Positions 11,421 through 22,399 of a DNA stretch of 64,000 nucleotides are shown in pieces; within the stretch, counting starts at the first letter, position 1; the number at the start of each line of letters is the position of its first letter. Under the pieces are notes generated by a model. The model was not told the DNA's origin, searched no databases, and saw nothing but the letters and a program-made list of their open reading frames with translations. Source of the stretch: Emydura subglobosa (Eukaryota; Chordata; Testudines; Chelidae); contig ML679946.1 in assembly GCA_007922225.1 (NCBI GenBank), positions 98,216,979-98,280,978 on the forward strand, given 5' to 3'. The position numbers were made by a program, and so were the translations under genes.

Positions 11421-12472
11421 GGAAACTGAATCTATTTGATAGAGATACATGACTATTATGCTCTGCCACCAGTTTACATTATTCCTATTCTACTTTGAGA
11501 TTTTTCTGTATGCTAGAATAACTCTGCTCTGCTGCACCCAACTGAATTCTGATCCACACTGTCCACCCCTTTTTGAATGTATTGTGACTTATATAATATA
11601 TTGCACACACTAGACATATTTATATTGTCCTGTGCTGTAGCGTCTAATTACTGAACAGGCACATTTTTATCTGCATAGTTAAGACATATTGTGCCCAACC
11701 CATTATTGTGTTCAACCCATTATTCTGCTGAAGTTTATCAACCTACCTATTTAGGTATTTCCAAAGGCTTCTCAGTTAAGTATCTAAGCACTGATCTTAT
11801 CTCCTTCTTTTGAAGTTTATTTTCTTTAATCTTTTCTTTCACTCCATCAGTCTTTTCACCACGTTCTTCTTCCTCAAGTAAAACAGTTTAGGGTTTGATG
11901 AATGCACATAAATGCATGGCTCCATATATATGTTTATATATATACAAATGCCAGATGTGCAAATCAGGCATTTGCATGGCAGTTTGCAAACACTCAAGAT
12001 GTGTTTTATAGGCACCTGAAAACATATGCACATCACTTGCCTGCATCTAATTCTGACTATATAGCCCTTTGAGTGTGTTATTGCAGAAAAAGTGCTGATT
12101 CTCCTCTCCTATCAGAGAAAATGGATCAGGTTCTCAGGTCTACCTCTTTTGGAGAACTGATTGTCCAGCTTTATATATGTCTTTCAACACAAAACCTAAA
12201 GGCAAGAGCAATTGATTCCATTAGACATGTTTGCCCTATACATGTGTGTTGGAGGCCCAGTACAATTTGAGTTGCTTGACCTCTGTCCTACAGGCCTCGC
12301 ATAGCTTCAGTTGCTTGCTTGGCTATTCTGACCCCTGTAGCATGACATCTTCCAGTTGGCAGAGATAAATAGGACTACTGAATAACCTTATAGATGTCTC
12401 AGTTTCTGCATACCACGGCACATAATAAGACAAAATACACATACTGTATTGCTTGCAGCTGCACATAGATAA
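11421..12472. other. Unassigned AT-rich non-coding DNA
   Basis: Contains 'atatatatgtttatatatat' around 11925-11945 and a small internal echo ('cccattattgtg' and 'cccattattctg', about 11698-11730). No gene or clear transposon is recognised; frames at 11839-12036 (-) and 12073-12270 (+) are short. Confidence 0.35.
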
Positions 12473-12473
12473 C

Positions 12474-13015
12474 TGTGATGGGAACAACAAGTTATCCTTG
12501 AACGTCTGAGGTACACTGTTTTATTGCCAAGGGGCATACTTTTACTCCGCCCCTCCTATCACCAGATGCTGTTTTGACGGCCCCAATTATCATGGTGAGA
12601 ATGGAATGTAGTTAAGGGTGGAAACCCAATGTAGGTAATTAGCATATATGACAATGAGAGAGAGATAATTAGGTGAAGGTTGTTTATGGAAGCGTATAAG
12701 AAGTCAACACTTAGACAAAGGAGGGGCGCTTGATCAACACCTGACTCCGCAGGAGGTGCTGCTGGTTGGACCAGAGGATCCACTGACTCCCTGGCGGGGC
12801 CCCTGAAGAAAGCCGTTCCTGTATATAGCCTTCTGAGTGACTGCTTAGCTCTCCAGGCTTAGTGAGTATGATATATCGTAGTTAATTTTAGGCTTTGTAT
12901 TTAACTAGTATATTTATAGAAAGCCTTGCACATTAAATCTTATTGATCTACAAATCGGGCGTAGCATGTCTCACTGGTATCCACACTGATCACAAAGTGT
13001 CCAGAACCAACAACA
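12474..13015 (+). mobile_element. Probable solo LTR, boundaries uncertain
   Basis: Begins 'tgtgatgggaacaacaag' and contains a TATA-like 'gcgtataagaag' near 12692, a leader-like GC-richer segment, and 'cattaaatcttattgatct' with the variant poly(A) signal ATTAAA near 12931. This order (U3, TATA, R, poly(A) signal, short U5) fits a retroviral LTR in plus orientation. I could not match a target duplication, so ends are provisional, and no internal gag or pol flanks it. Confidence 0.4.
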
Positions 13016-13039
13016 ATCATATCTTGGACTAAATTATTC

Positions 13040-13275
13040 TATTATTTCTGTCACAGAAATTCCTAGAGTCCTGATTGAGCTAGGCACTATACAAACAATA
13101 TGACCATATCTGTCCCAAGGAGTCTAAATAGACAGGAGAGAAAGGATGGGAGAGGAAACAGCAGTGAAATGACTTGCCCATAGTCACAGGTGGTCGGTGG
13201 CAGAGCCAGGAATATAACCCTAGTCTTCTGAATCATACATTGGTGCTTTAACCACTAGACCATACTGACTCTCAC
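13040..13275 (-). repeat. CORE-SINE/MIR-like relic
   Basis: Antisense copy: 'gctaggcactatacaaacaa', then 'aatgacttgcccatagtcac', 'ggcagagccaggaatataac', 'tggtgctttaaccactagac'. The last piece is the complement of the tRNA-like head. Diverged but nearly full length. Confidence 0.75.
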
Positions 13276-14044
13276 TAGATGGTGTGTTTTGCAGGCTGCA
13301 CTCTTCCTGTGTGACCGGTGGTGTGATGTGACGGGTCTATGCTCAGAGTGGTTGACATTTATTTTTCACTGGGTTTTGGTCTTCTGCTCAGTGGCAACAG
13401 GAACTAATGGTCCTGGGTTGTTCCGATACTCACAACAATGGACACAAAGCTCAGTGAGTGAATCCTCTAACCTGTTTTCATTCATGTTCTGTTTAAAGTG
13501 AAAAGAAGAGTTTGCTGCAAGGCCCACTCTAGTCACTATGTCTATGGCTGTCACTGGAAATGACAGCACAGACAGTCATCATCCAGCTAGCGTCAAGTTC
13601 TGGGAAGCCAAACATGAGTGCCCAGCCCTTCTGGAATGAATCCTCCTTTCCCTTTTTGGGAGTTATACCTGAACCATAAGGATAGAACTACAGAGACCCA
13701 GAAGGCCAGTTTCAGAGGAGATGAAAATGGAGGTAGGCAACTTTCACACTGGTGAGTGGAATTTATGTTGAAGGGCCAGAAAGGTGGAGCAAATCATCTG
13801 ACAGGAGGCTAGAAGATGATATATGGCACATTATGGGCTCATTAAGATGTAAGAGCCTGCTCCCTTGTATAGAAAGTTTAAAGCAATGAAAGCTGACATA
13901 AACCTTTGCCAGCCTCTTTTAAAAGGTGGCTTAGAGAACACTGAAAAGCTATGAAAGGCTCCCGGCACAACCTCAGGATACACTATTGCAGGCCCAATAG
14001 CTTTTCTTTTGCAGCAAACAGTGACCATGTAATCTCGGTTAGCA
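13276..14044. other. Unassigned non-coding DNA
   Basis: No recognisable repeat or gene. Overlapping short frames on both strands (13289-13501 +, 13366-13569 -, 13831-14028 -) have no domain I can name. Confidence 0.35.
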
Positions 14045-14425
14045 CAGGGGCCAGAGTGTCAGGACTGCAGAATTCTGAGCCCATATCTCTCCCTGACTTG
14101 TCATGTGATGCTGAGCAAATCACTTTGACTTAAACATGCGATTAAGTGCTTGTGGGATTCAGGGCCAATTTCTGTTAAAGGCAGCACTTTTGCAAGTGCA
14201 TTGACTTCTGTGGGACTTAAGTGTGTGCTTAATGTTAACTACATACTTAGGCACTGTCCTCGATAAGGATGTTTTCCTGATTTGAGGCTTTCATCTCTTA
14301 GTCTCACTTTACTCATCTGTGAAATAAACCATTGTTGGCTATCCAACTCAGGGATACAGGCAGGCTCAGTTAATTAATATTTTCAAACCACTTTGGGGAT
14401 TATTGCATAAAAGACATTGTAATAT
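14045..14425 (+). repeat. CORE-SINE/MIR-like relic split by a MITE core
   Basis: The 5' half ('ggactgcagaattctgagcc', 'gtgatgctgagcaaatcact') and the 3' half ('cactttactcatctgtgaaa', 'caaaccactttggggat') are separated by about 160 bases (about 14128-14285). That spacer contains 'gattaagtgcttgtgggatt', 'ttgacttctgtgggacttaa' and 'ttaggcactgtcc'. It is a palindromic SINE/MITE core, so the CORE-SINE is probably the older insertion. Confidence 0.6.
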
Positions 14426-15069
14426 GGAAATACAAAGCAGTATTCTGTTTTATTCTTTGAGTTTCAAATTAACTTTGAAAGACTACTCTATGTTCAGATA
14501 AAAGCTGAATGATAATAATTGCAGAAGATCACAAAATTCAGCATTACGGAAGAACTTACTTTGAATGATAATACTCACCTCACAAACATTCTGAATTCAT
14601 TTAATTAACTCCTTCCCTTTAGAGAGTATCTGTAGCTCCATGTCTTGAAGAAGGGATGTTTCGATTCTGAGATTAATCCAATTTAAATCTCAATAACTGA
14701 ATGTTCCTTTTGCGATACCTTGAAAAATGAGATGTATATAAATTCAGACAACATTATCATGTCATCAAAAATTCCACTGAAAATATAAATCATTTTTTTA
14801 ATTTCCCATTTTCCTTATTTTTATTATAAGTAAACTTTAACAATATATGGAAAGTGAATGTTAATAAAGACACACAAGCAGAAGTGCAAACTAATGAGGC
14901 CTGATTAATGTAAACACCTACTCATGTGAATATTCTGCACTGACATAAGGAGGACCACTCGGTTGAGGTTTGAAAAATTGGAATCTTAATTTGTTAGCCA
15001 AGGGCATTGTAGTTGATTCTGAACAGTTATAGTGAATGGGAATTTTGTATTGACTTCTATGGGAATAGA
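14426..15069. other. AT-rich non-coding DNA, nothing recognised
   Basis: Strongly AT-rich, no repeat signature and no ORF of substance. The last five bases before the LTR (15070-15074, GTTGG) are its upstream target duplication. Confidence 0.4.
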
Positions 15070-15074
15070 GTTGG

Positions 15075-15760
15075 TGTGACAGACCCACAGCACTCACCGC
15101 CAGACTGGCGCCTCCTGCTGGTGGTCTGGGAATTAGCTCAAGCAGCCAGCCCGACCTGTGCTCTGTCAATCTTCCCTGGTAGTCCTTCTCACCGCCATCA
15201 GGACCCACAACATCTTCTTTTGGACTCGGCTCTTTGGCTGAGCCACAACTTGTGTTCCCTCCCTTCCAGGGGATTCAACAGTCCCAGCTCCACCACCTAC
15301 TTCAGTGGCCTTCACAGTCCACCACCATTCTCCTGTCAGCCTGGGGGAAGCTGGGAGGGACTTGGGTTCATCCACTTCTCCAGGCCTCAGCCCAGGGACC
15401 CTGTGTGCTGCGACCTTGCACTGCCTCTTCCCCCAACTCCTTAACACACTTCCTCTCAGCCCCAGTACCTCTGCTGCCCTTGTATCAGGGCCTTCAGCAC
15501 ACACAGAGCCCCAGTGATCGGACACTGCTCTGTCCAGTGTGTTGCCTGCCTGCCTGTAGGGCAGATGGGCGGGTGGCCAGCCGGCCAGCCTTTCCTCCCT
15601 GAGCTTCTGGGATAGACTGCCCCTGCTTTGCTTGGCAGCTCCCTTTTATACTGGGCTCCCAGGCTCTGATTGGCTATTCCGCAGCCCCTTCCCATTGACT
15701 GCCACTCCAAGGGCTCTATTAATCCCTTCCTATCCAGTGCGGGACAGACGCCCCGCCACA
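15075..15760 (-). mobile_element. Solo LTR with exact 5-bp target duplication
   Basis: The 686-bp insert is flanked by GTTGG on both sides (15070-15074 and 15761-15765). It begins 'tgtgacagaccc' and ends 'gacgccccgccaca', so on the minus strand it runs TG...CA as LTRs do. On that strand 'agtataaaaggg' (about 15641-15652 complemented) is a well-placed TATA box. It is much more GC-rich than its surroundings. Open frames across it (15013-15444, 15234-15602 +; 15166-15525, 15456-15710 -) are by-products of composition. A 5-bp duplication fits Gypsy or several retrovirus-like classes; no internal region remains, implying LTR-LTR recombination. Confidence 0.85.
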
Positions 15761-15765
15761 GTTGG

Positions 15766-15984
15766 GCTTTTCACAAATCTTTGGCTCAGTACCTGCTTCT
15801 GAGAGATTCTGGGAACCCACAGTTCCATTGGCCTTCTGCGGTAGTTATGGATTCTCAGCATCTTTCAGGATCAGGCCCAAATTATGATGTATATGGATAT
15901 GTCATCTACATTATATCTTTGTATCCATTAATAAACCAAAGTGCTGTTCATTTTTATGGCTGGAATCAACACAATTCCTCTTTA
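15766..15984. other. Spacer between solo LTR and CR1
   Basis: About 220 bases. 'ttctcagcatctttcaggat' and 'caggcccaaattatgatgta' resemble a weak SINE/MITE core. The exact 5' start of the following CR1 may lie slightly upstream of where I place it. Confidence 0.35.
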
Positions 15985-16831
15985 AAAGACAAATCTGAGA
16001 AACTATCCCAGGCTAAGGTGTCAGATGCGGGAGGTTTTGGAACAAACTGATCAGTTAAATAGTCATAAGTGCCCAGGACCCAATGGTATTCAGCCAAGAG
16101 TTCTGAAGGAACTTGTAGATGAAATTGTAAAACGACTAACTGTGGTATGTAACCTGTCACTTAACTGAGACTCTGAACCAGATGACTGGAGGATAGTTAA
16201 TATGATGCCAATTTTTAAAAAATATAGTTGGAGGCAATCCTGGAAAGTACAGGCCAGTAAGCCTAACTTCAATACCAGGCAAAAGAGTTGAAACTATAGT
16301 AAAGAACAGAATTATCAGAGTCATGGATGAAAACAATATGTTAGGGGAGAGTAAACATGGCTCTTATAAATGGAAACCATGTCTCACCAATGTACTAGAA
16401 TTCTTTAAAAGGTTCAACAAACATGTGAACAAATGTGATCCAGTGGCTATAGTATACTTTGACGAGTCATGGGATAAAAGGGAAATTTATTTCATGGATC
16501 AGTAACTGTTTAAAAGATAGGAAACAAAGGTACGAATAAATGGTCCATTTCCGCAGTGGAGAAATAGTGGGGTCCCCCAGCGATCTGTACTGAGGTCTGT
16601 GCTGTTCCACATATTCATACATGATCTGGAAAAAGGGATAGACAATGAGGGGGCAAATTTTGCAGACTATACAAAATTATGCAAGAAAATTAAATCCAAA
16701 GTGACTGCAAAGAGTGACAAAGGGATCTCACAAAACTGGGTCACTGGGCAACAAAATGGCAGCTGAAATTCAGTGTTCATAAATGCAAAGTAACGCACAT
16801 TGGAAATCATAATCCCACCTATACCTCCAAA

Positions 16832-17065
16832 ATGATGGGGTCTAAATTAGCTGTTACCACTCTAGAAAGAGATTTTGGAGTCATAGTGGATAGTTCTCTG
16901 AAAACATCTGCTCAACATGCAGCAGTAGTGAAAAAAGCTAACAGAATATTAGGAACCATTAGGAAAGGGATGGATAATAAGACAGAAAATACCATAATGC
17001 CACTAAATAAATCCATGGTACTCCCACATCTTGAATACTGTGTGCAGTTCTATTTGTCCCATCTA

Positions 17066-17106
<41 letters not shown>

Positions 17107-17457
17107 GTTAGAAAAAGTAAAGAGAAGGACAACAAAAATGATTATGGATGTAGAACATCTTCCATATAAGGAAAGAGTAAAAAGACTGGGACTGTTAAGT
17201 TTAGAAAAGAGATGACTAAGGGGAATTTGATAGAGGTCTGTAAAATCATGATTGGTGTGAAGAAAGCAAATAAGGAAGTGTTATTTACCCTTGCCCATAA
17301 GAGAAAAACCAAGGGTCACCTGATGAAATTAATAGGCTGCAGGTTTAAAACAAACATAAAGGAGTGCTTCTTCACACAATGCAAAATCAACCTGTGGAAC
17401 TCATTGACAGGGGATGTTGTGAAGGCCAAAAATATAACTGCGTTAAAAAAGAATTAG
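16832..17457 (+). pseudogene. CR1 ORF2 C-terminal region, two overlapping frames
   Basis: Frame 16832-17215 encodes 127 residues of the CR1 ORF2 C-terminus ('KLAVTTLERDFGVIVDSSLK', 'KSMVLPHLEYCVQF', 'YKERVKRLGLLSLEKR'), continued after a stop and frame change by 17212-17457 ('VCKIMIGVKKANKEVLF', 'CFFTQCKINLWNSLTGDVV'). An (AT)n tract has expanded between 'YLSHLK' and 'LELEKV', adding an alternating Tyr-Ile run. Non-functional remnant of a retrotransposon polymerase. Confidence 0.88.
17069..17102. repeat. (AT)n microsatellite inside CR1
   Basis: About 17 AT units interrupt the CR1 ORF2. Because other CR1 copies lack this tract, it arose after insertion. Confidence 0.95.
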
Positions 17458-17715
17458 ATAAATTCATGGAGGATCGATCCATCAATTGCTATTAGTCAAG
17501 ATGGTCAGTGATGCAAACCAGTGCTCTAGATTATCTTAATCCTCTGACTACCAGAAGCTGGGGCTGGACGACAGGGAATGGATCACTCAATAACTGTGCT
17601 GTTTTGTTCATTCTTTCTGAAGCATCTGGCACTGGCCACTATGGGAAGACAGGATACTGGGCTAGATGGACCATTGGTCTGATCCAGTATGGCCATTCTT
17701 ATATTCTCAGGGGCA

Positions 17716-18075
17716 TCACAGGATAAGATAACTGATCTAGGGATTGTGATGAAAACTTTGTTGCAAGCATTTTTATGAATTATTCCATGACTTCATTTCA
17801 CTGGTGCGCTTGACAGCTCACGGTTTTGGTGTAAAATTTCACAGAAAAATTGTGGTAATATCCATGCTATATTTCACATGTTTTGGTAGTGCTAACAATT
17901 TTGAGCAAAAATGGGACTATTTTCACTGAAAAGGATCCAGCCTGACCATATAAATGTCACAAAAAGGGAACCAATACTGAACTTACAATTAATTCTCATA
18001 GTGCTCACCCCTCAGTCATTCAGATTTCCACACAACTATAGTCAGAAGTACCATTGGAACTTGTGATAGCAAGGA
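17716..18075. other. AT-rich foldback-type relic, unassigned
   Basis: Phrases such as 'tgtaaaatttcacagaaaaa' and 'gagcaaaaatgggactattt' resemble the AT-rich palindromic elements of 6600 and 58597 but arms are not alignable by eye. Confidence 0.3.
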
Positions 18076-18077
18076 AC

Positions 18078-18133
18078 TGGACTGAATGCTGCAGGAGGTC
18101 CTTTCCAGTCCTATGTTCCTATATTTCTAGCCC
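18078..18133 (+). mobile_element. CR1 LINE, very short 3' end
   Basis: 'ggactgaatgctgcaggagg' followed by 'tcctttccagtcctatgttc' is the extreme 3' end of a CR1 copy, with a degenerate 'ctatgttcctat' tail. Confidence 0.75.
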
Positions 18134-19000
18134 ATCAAATTGGATAATGTATATTTGATTAAACCCAATCTCATTCGGTGAGCGACGTACTTGTACAACC
18201 TCACAACCCCCTCCTCTGACTAACAGTTCTAACACACATTATTCTGCTTGAACTTGGTGTGCCTGCAGTGGCCTATAAAACCATCCTTTGCTTGTTTTTC
18301 AAAAGGTTTCCTTGTGTGACCTTGGCAAAGTAAATTCCATTATATAAGCAAACATTGGTAAGGGCTAACAGGCCATTGCTTATTTGTTTATGCCAATAGA
18401 ATACTCAGAATAAGAGCTTTCGTTTTGGTTGGTATTTAGTATAGTTCCACCTGCCTTGAAAAGAAAAAAATGTAAAGTTCTTTGCTAAATGACCTGAATT
18501 CTAGATTTTGCTACCCTAGCTTTATGCGTTGATGAAACAAAAGAGAACTGCAGGGGTATCGATTAGCTTGGGGAACGATCAAGAATAGGACATATCTCTT
18601 TTTTCTCTAGAAGCTTGAGCTTTTCCCATTTCAGCCAATGTCTGCTAGCTATTACAGGGATAAAGAATGTGGCACACAAATGAGTGGCTCCGCTTCCATC
18701 CAGTAGATGCAAGTAGTGCATGCCCACCCTCCGCCATTCATTACATCGTTTTGTGCGTAATTTCTAAATCAATAATATTATGTTATGCTGCCTACAGCAG
18801 CTATATTTTAGTGGGACTGTGCTTGATTTCCTGTTGTCCAGTGGCAGAAAATGTTGCCACAAAGTAAAATCAGAACTATTACACATCTATCCAACTTGCC
18901 AGTTGAAGAGTGGGACGTGATAATAAAATTGAACGTGTCAATAGCAGAGCACTGAGAATAATGGATCTTTTTTAGTTTTGCTGGCAATTTTGGAAAACAA
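18134..19000. other. Unassigned AT-rich DNA
   Basis: No recognisable repeat or gene. Two small frames (18667-18867 + and 18808-19038 -) overlap in opposite directions and show no domain. Confidence 0.35.
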
Positions 19001-19640
19001 AAATAGATGTGGGCCAAACCAATAATATTTTGTTTCAATTCTTGGAGAATTGAAAAATTGGAAAAAAAAAAAAAAAATTAGGGTCAAATGAAAATTTGGA
19101 GACAAGGTTGTTTTGAACCGAAAAATTTAAACGTTGCCATTTTGACATTTTCGAAATAAAATATTTTAATTGTCTCTGAAATTTTGTTGTTGTTGTTTTT
19201 GTTTTTCACCAAAACAAATCAGTTAAACAGACACGAATCTGCAAGTGTTTTGGTGTCAGATCTTCTCTCAGCAACTTTTTTTGCTGAGTAAAAGTTATGG
19301 CCACAATTTTTTCTCTCAAGACTATCAATACCTGTTAGTCACACAAGGCATAAATTGCTTGTGATTTGAGTGGTTTGCTTTCCCATCTGGTGTTTGGGAG
19401 AAGAAGGGAACTTTCCTTTCATTTGATAATCAAGCAAAACAACAACTAAACATTGTATTAAATACACAGCATTTTCCTAAGACCAAAGAGGGAGACAGCT
19501 ACAGTAGAGCTGTGTATATAACTAATTTTTCGGTTCATTGACAATTCTGTGGAACAGTTTAAAAAAGGGCTTGAGTCAAACAAAAAGCAATTTTGGGGAG
19601 AAATTTTGTATATAGAATCAATATATAATTATTGATTATC
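19001..19640. repeat. AT-rich foldback-type relics with poly(A)
   Basis: An A-run at about 19061-19078 lies between 'attggaaaa' and 'aattagggtcaaatga'. Segments like 'tttttcaccaaaacaaatc' and 'gaaaattttg'-type words repeat. Probably one or two eroded AT-rich palindromic elements. Confidence 0.35.
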
Positions 19641-19659
19641 TACACAAAGTGGAACAGCT

Positions 19660-19830
19660 TCAATAGGAGAGATTGAGAGAGACCCAGACTACAATACCCT
19701 AGTGGTTAGGACTTGCACCTAAAGTGGGAAAAAGCGGGATTCTAGTTCTTTCTCCAAAGTAGGGATTTGAAGGTGGGTTTTCCACATCCCAACTGAATAC
19801 TCCAACCACTGGCGTACTGAATGTAAGGGA
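19660..19830 (+). repeat. Foldback repeat with tRNA-like arms
   Basis: The left arm has A-box-like 'taccctagtggttaggac' (about 19695). The right arm, read on the minus strand, has 'cgccagtggttggagtatt' and 'cttcaaatccctac'. Two tRNA-like halves therefore face each other, as at 8570-8695 and 56546-56925. A functional tRNA is excluded by missing stems. Confidence 0.55.
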
Positions 19831-20389
19831 AGCAGCACCGCCCTCCCCCAGTTTTATGAAAGGAACTTAAAATTCCTTTTTGACTCTAACTCCAAAAAAT
19901 CAATGTTTGATTTTGATAATGAACCACTTTGATTTCATTGGAAGTTATGAGCTTAAATACCTTCAAGGATCTGAGTCGGTGTGTCCTGTAGGCCTACAGG
20001 CTTTTGTAGAACCCACTAGGGTATTCTCTGCATCTTTAAGCACTTAAATAGTATACCTTTGTAAAGGTGGCAACAAGTCTTTCTAACATGTAGCCTGTAG
20101 AATCTAGGCAACAAGTCTTATTTGATGACTGTGATGCCCAACTGTTTAGCCACAGAAATCTTATTGCTATGAATCTGCTAGCGTATGTGTGTGTGTGTGT
20201 GTGTATCCCGTTGCCTTCTATTAGACTGAATCAAGATTGCTCAACTATGTGTCATAAGTCCCATAACAACATTCAATAGAGATTCTCCTTTAGCTCAAGC
20301 ATCTGCCTGTGAAGCAGGAAGATTTATTTTCCAGTTCATTGCCACCATGAAGTTCCAAGTAGTGACAGCATGCAGGACAGTGACAACTT
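19831..20389. other. Unassigned DNA with (GT)n and a tRNA-like scrap
   Basis: (TG)n occupies about 20185-20204. At 20288-20345 'tttagctcaagcatctgcct' followed by 'ttccagttcattg' is a degraded tRNA-like SINE head with partial A box and poor B box. Confidence 0.4.
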
Positions 20390-20520
20390 TGAAGGCCATT
20401 CAAGGTCAGAAGGCACCACTATGATCATCTAGTCTGACCGGCTGCAGAGTGCTGGCCTGAAATTTCTCCCAGTGATTCCTTGTCATATATCCTGCAGCAG
20501 GTATAAGAATATTTTATCAC
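20390..20520 (-). mobile_element. CR1 LINE 3' fragment, antisense
   Basis: 'aaggtcagaaggcaccacta' then 'atcatctagtctgaccggct' is the complement of the CR1 3' terminal 'gaccagctagatgat' pattern. The 5' part fades out near 20520. Confidence 0.8.
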
Positions 20521-21174
20521 AATGGAGAAGGGCCAGAACCACAAACTGCAGACCCAGGCCTTGATCTGGCTTTCTTTAAAGTTCTGGGTTTTCCGATCTG
20601 CTGTCTTCATTTGAGCCCATCTACACATAGTGCCTATAATGTTTCACTTTTCTTTAGCTAGTTGATGTTGGATATTTTGCTGTAGTAGTCACAGACCTGT
20701 CTTTCAGCTTATTAAATATATGATATTTTTCAAATCCATGTTTGTGCATGTGATGTATATAATGAATTACCATGCAGTATGTTAGCTTATTATACATTGA
20801 AGACTAAAGAACTGGTTTACTTGAGAGATCAGAGTAGCATGTTAATTAAAGGTGCGAGAAAGGGAAGCAAAGGTTTTCACCTGAAAAAAAGGGACAGGTT
20901 TTTTGTTGTTGTTTTAAACTAGCACCCACACAGCTTTTACTGAGCGGATGAAATCTTCTGGGAACAAAGGTTGTTTTTATGAGGACTGTGCTGGAAGCAG
21001 GGGAAGGAGGGAAATGTAATGGTCAAAGGAAGTATATCAGTGCATACAGCTTGTAGTGATTGATAGCCAGGCTTAATACTGCTTTTACTAACTTAGCAAC
21101 TGATGAATTTCAGCATCCTTCAGTTATATCATTGCTATACATATATCTACAAAGAAAGGTTGTCTCTGGTTTGA
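20521..21174. other. Unassigned AT-rich DNA
   Basis: No gene or repeat recognised. T-rich run near 20898-20913. Frame 20425-20628 (-) partly overlaps the CR1 remnant. Confidence 0.35.
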
Positions 21175-21710
21175 ACAGGGGAATGGGAGTCAAGACTCCC
21201 AAGTTCTATTCCTGGCTCTACTACTGAGTCATATATTTTAAGACCAGAAGCGATTGTTCTGATCATCTAGTCTGACCTCCTGCAAAACGCAGGCTGTTGA
21301 ATTTCATCTAGTGATCCCTGCATCTAGCACGTCTTGCAGTTGAACTAATAGCATCTCTTGTAGAAAGGCATCCAGCTTTGAGTTAGAGACTGTAGGTGAT
21401 GAAGGATTTACCACATTCCTTGGTAAGCTGTGACAACAATTAATTAGGCTCATTGTTAACAGACTGTATCTTATTTCTAGTTTGAACTTTGTGGACATCT
21501 ACAGTCCAGTCACTCTGATGTCCTGGTGCACTCTTTGCCTTGGACAGTGAACTACCCTGTGCAGAGTGAGTGTAAAACTCTGCCATTCTGATCAGCTGTA
21601 ATGGCTACACAAAGTATACAGCAGTTGGGAATCAATCCCTGGGAACCTCTCTGTGCCTCCGGATAGTCATCTGTGCAATGGGTATAACCAGGGCTAACAT
21701 TATGTCAGGC
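21175..21710 (+). repeat. CORE-SINE/MIR-like relic interrupted by a CR1
   Basis: The 5' part ('gggagtcaagactcccaagt', 'ttcctggctctactactgag') stops at about 21228. The 3' part ('aacctctctgtgcctccgga', 'catctgtgcaatgggtataa') resumes near 21645. Between them lies an antisense CR1 (21232-21498) plus about 150 bases of other sequence. The SINE therefore predates the CR1. Confidence 0.65.
21232..21498 (-). mobile_element. CR1 LINE 3' fragment, antisense, nested in a SINE
   Basis: 'ttaagaccagaagcgattgt', 'tgatcatctagtctgacctc' and 'ccacattccttggtaagctg' follow the CR1 3' UTR and ORF2 end in antisense order. The frame 21304-21498 (-) reads the degraded ORF2 C-terminus. Confidence 0.85.
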
Positions 21711-22399
21711 CCACTCATGAGTTATTCCCCAGTAGCCGATCTCCCTGTGCAATGTTGCAAAATTGCCTTTCTGCACGAGACCCTCTGGGAAAAGTTCTCT
21801 GCTCTGTGTTGAAGTGAGAATCTCCTTGCCAACAGAGTAGAGGAAAACCTTTTTCCGCTGAGGCAGAGGGAGCAAAAACACTATTCCCCTCTCTACACCT
21901 TAGATAGACACTGACATCAGTGCCAAGTGGGTGTAAAATGCTACCAGATCAGAACGGTTCACCCTTCCCTGGTGTAAAGATTACACAAGGTGCAGGGAGT
22001 CAGACGATCCAGCCTTCCCTCTGATTGATAAGGGCCTGTGATCAGCATGTTGCCTGATCTATGGATCGTGTATTAATTATATTGATTTCTTAAGAATTTC
22101 CAGTTAACACTCTGAGGTTTGATAGGTTTGTAGCCTTTATTTTTATTAAAAGTTAATTTTAGTGATGTTATATTATACCATTTAGATTTCAGTTCTGGTG
22201 GTGACAGTCTTGAGTTCAACAGAGTTATCTCTTCCAGTTTTAGATCTAGAGCTCACAGGAACATATGAAACCACAGGCAAGTAACACATACAATCACAAG
22301 AACAAGGTCTACTATTATGAGTGTAACAGTATATGCAACCCCTAGATATATCCATGCACCAGGTATAGTTACAGCCATACTAACATCCCCCAAGACAGT
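21711..22399. other. Unassigned DNA with SINE/MITE core
   Basis: At 21885-22010 'tacaccttagatagacactg', 'gtgggtgtaaaatgctacca' and 'cctggtgtaaagattacaca' form a degraded palindromic core repeat. From 22040 to 22400 the sequence is AT-rich and unassigned. Confidence 0.35.

Larger units (their letters stand above)
15985..17715 (+). mobile_element. CR1 LINE, 5'-truncated and decayed (ORF2 RT and 3' UTR)
   Basis: About 1.7 kb of ORF2 remains. Typical CR1 peptides appear in order in different frames: a start matching the RT thumb approach near 16060, 'PGKYRPVSLTS'-type sequence near 16245, 'GESKHGSYKWKPCLTNVLEF' at 16350, and the C-terminal 'SSLKTSAQHAAVVKKANRIL' at 16890. The catalytic FADD box near 16655 reads F-A-D-Y, so the second aspartate is lost. 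Frames are broken several times. The 3' end 'gggctagatggaccattggt' at 17660 is the hallmark of one CR1 subfamily, also seen inverted at 50425-51238. Confidence 0.92.

Noticed and set aside
15013..15602. Overlapping frames of 119-143 codons
   Set aside because: They read through the solo LTR at 15075-15760 on both strands.
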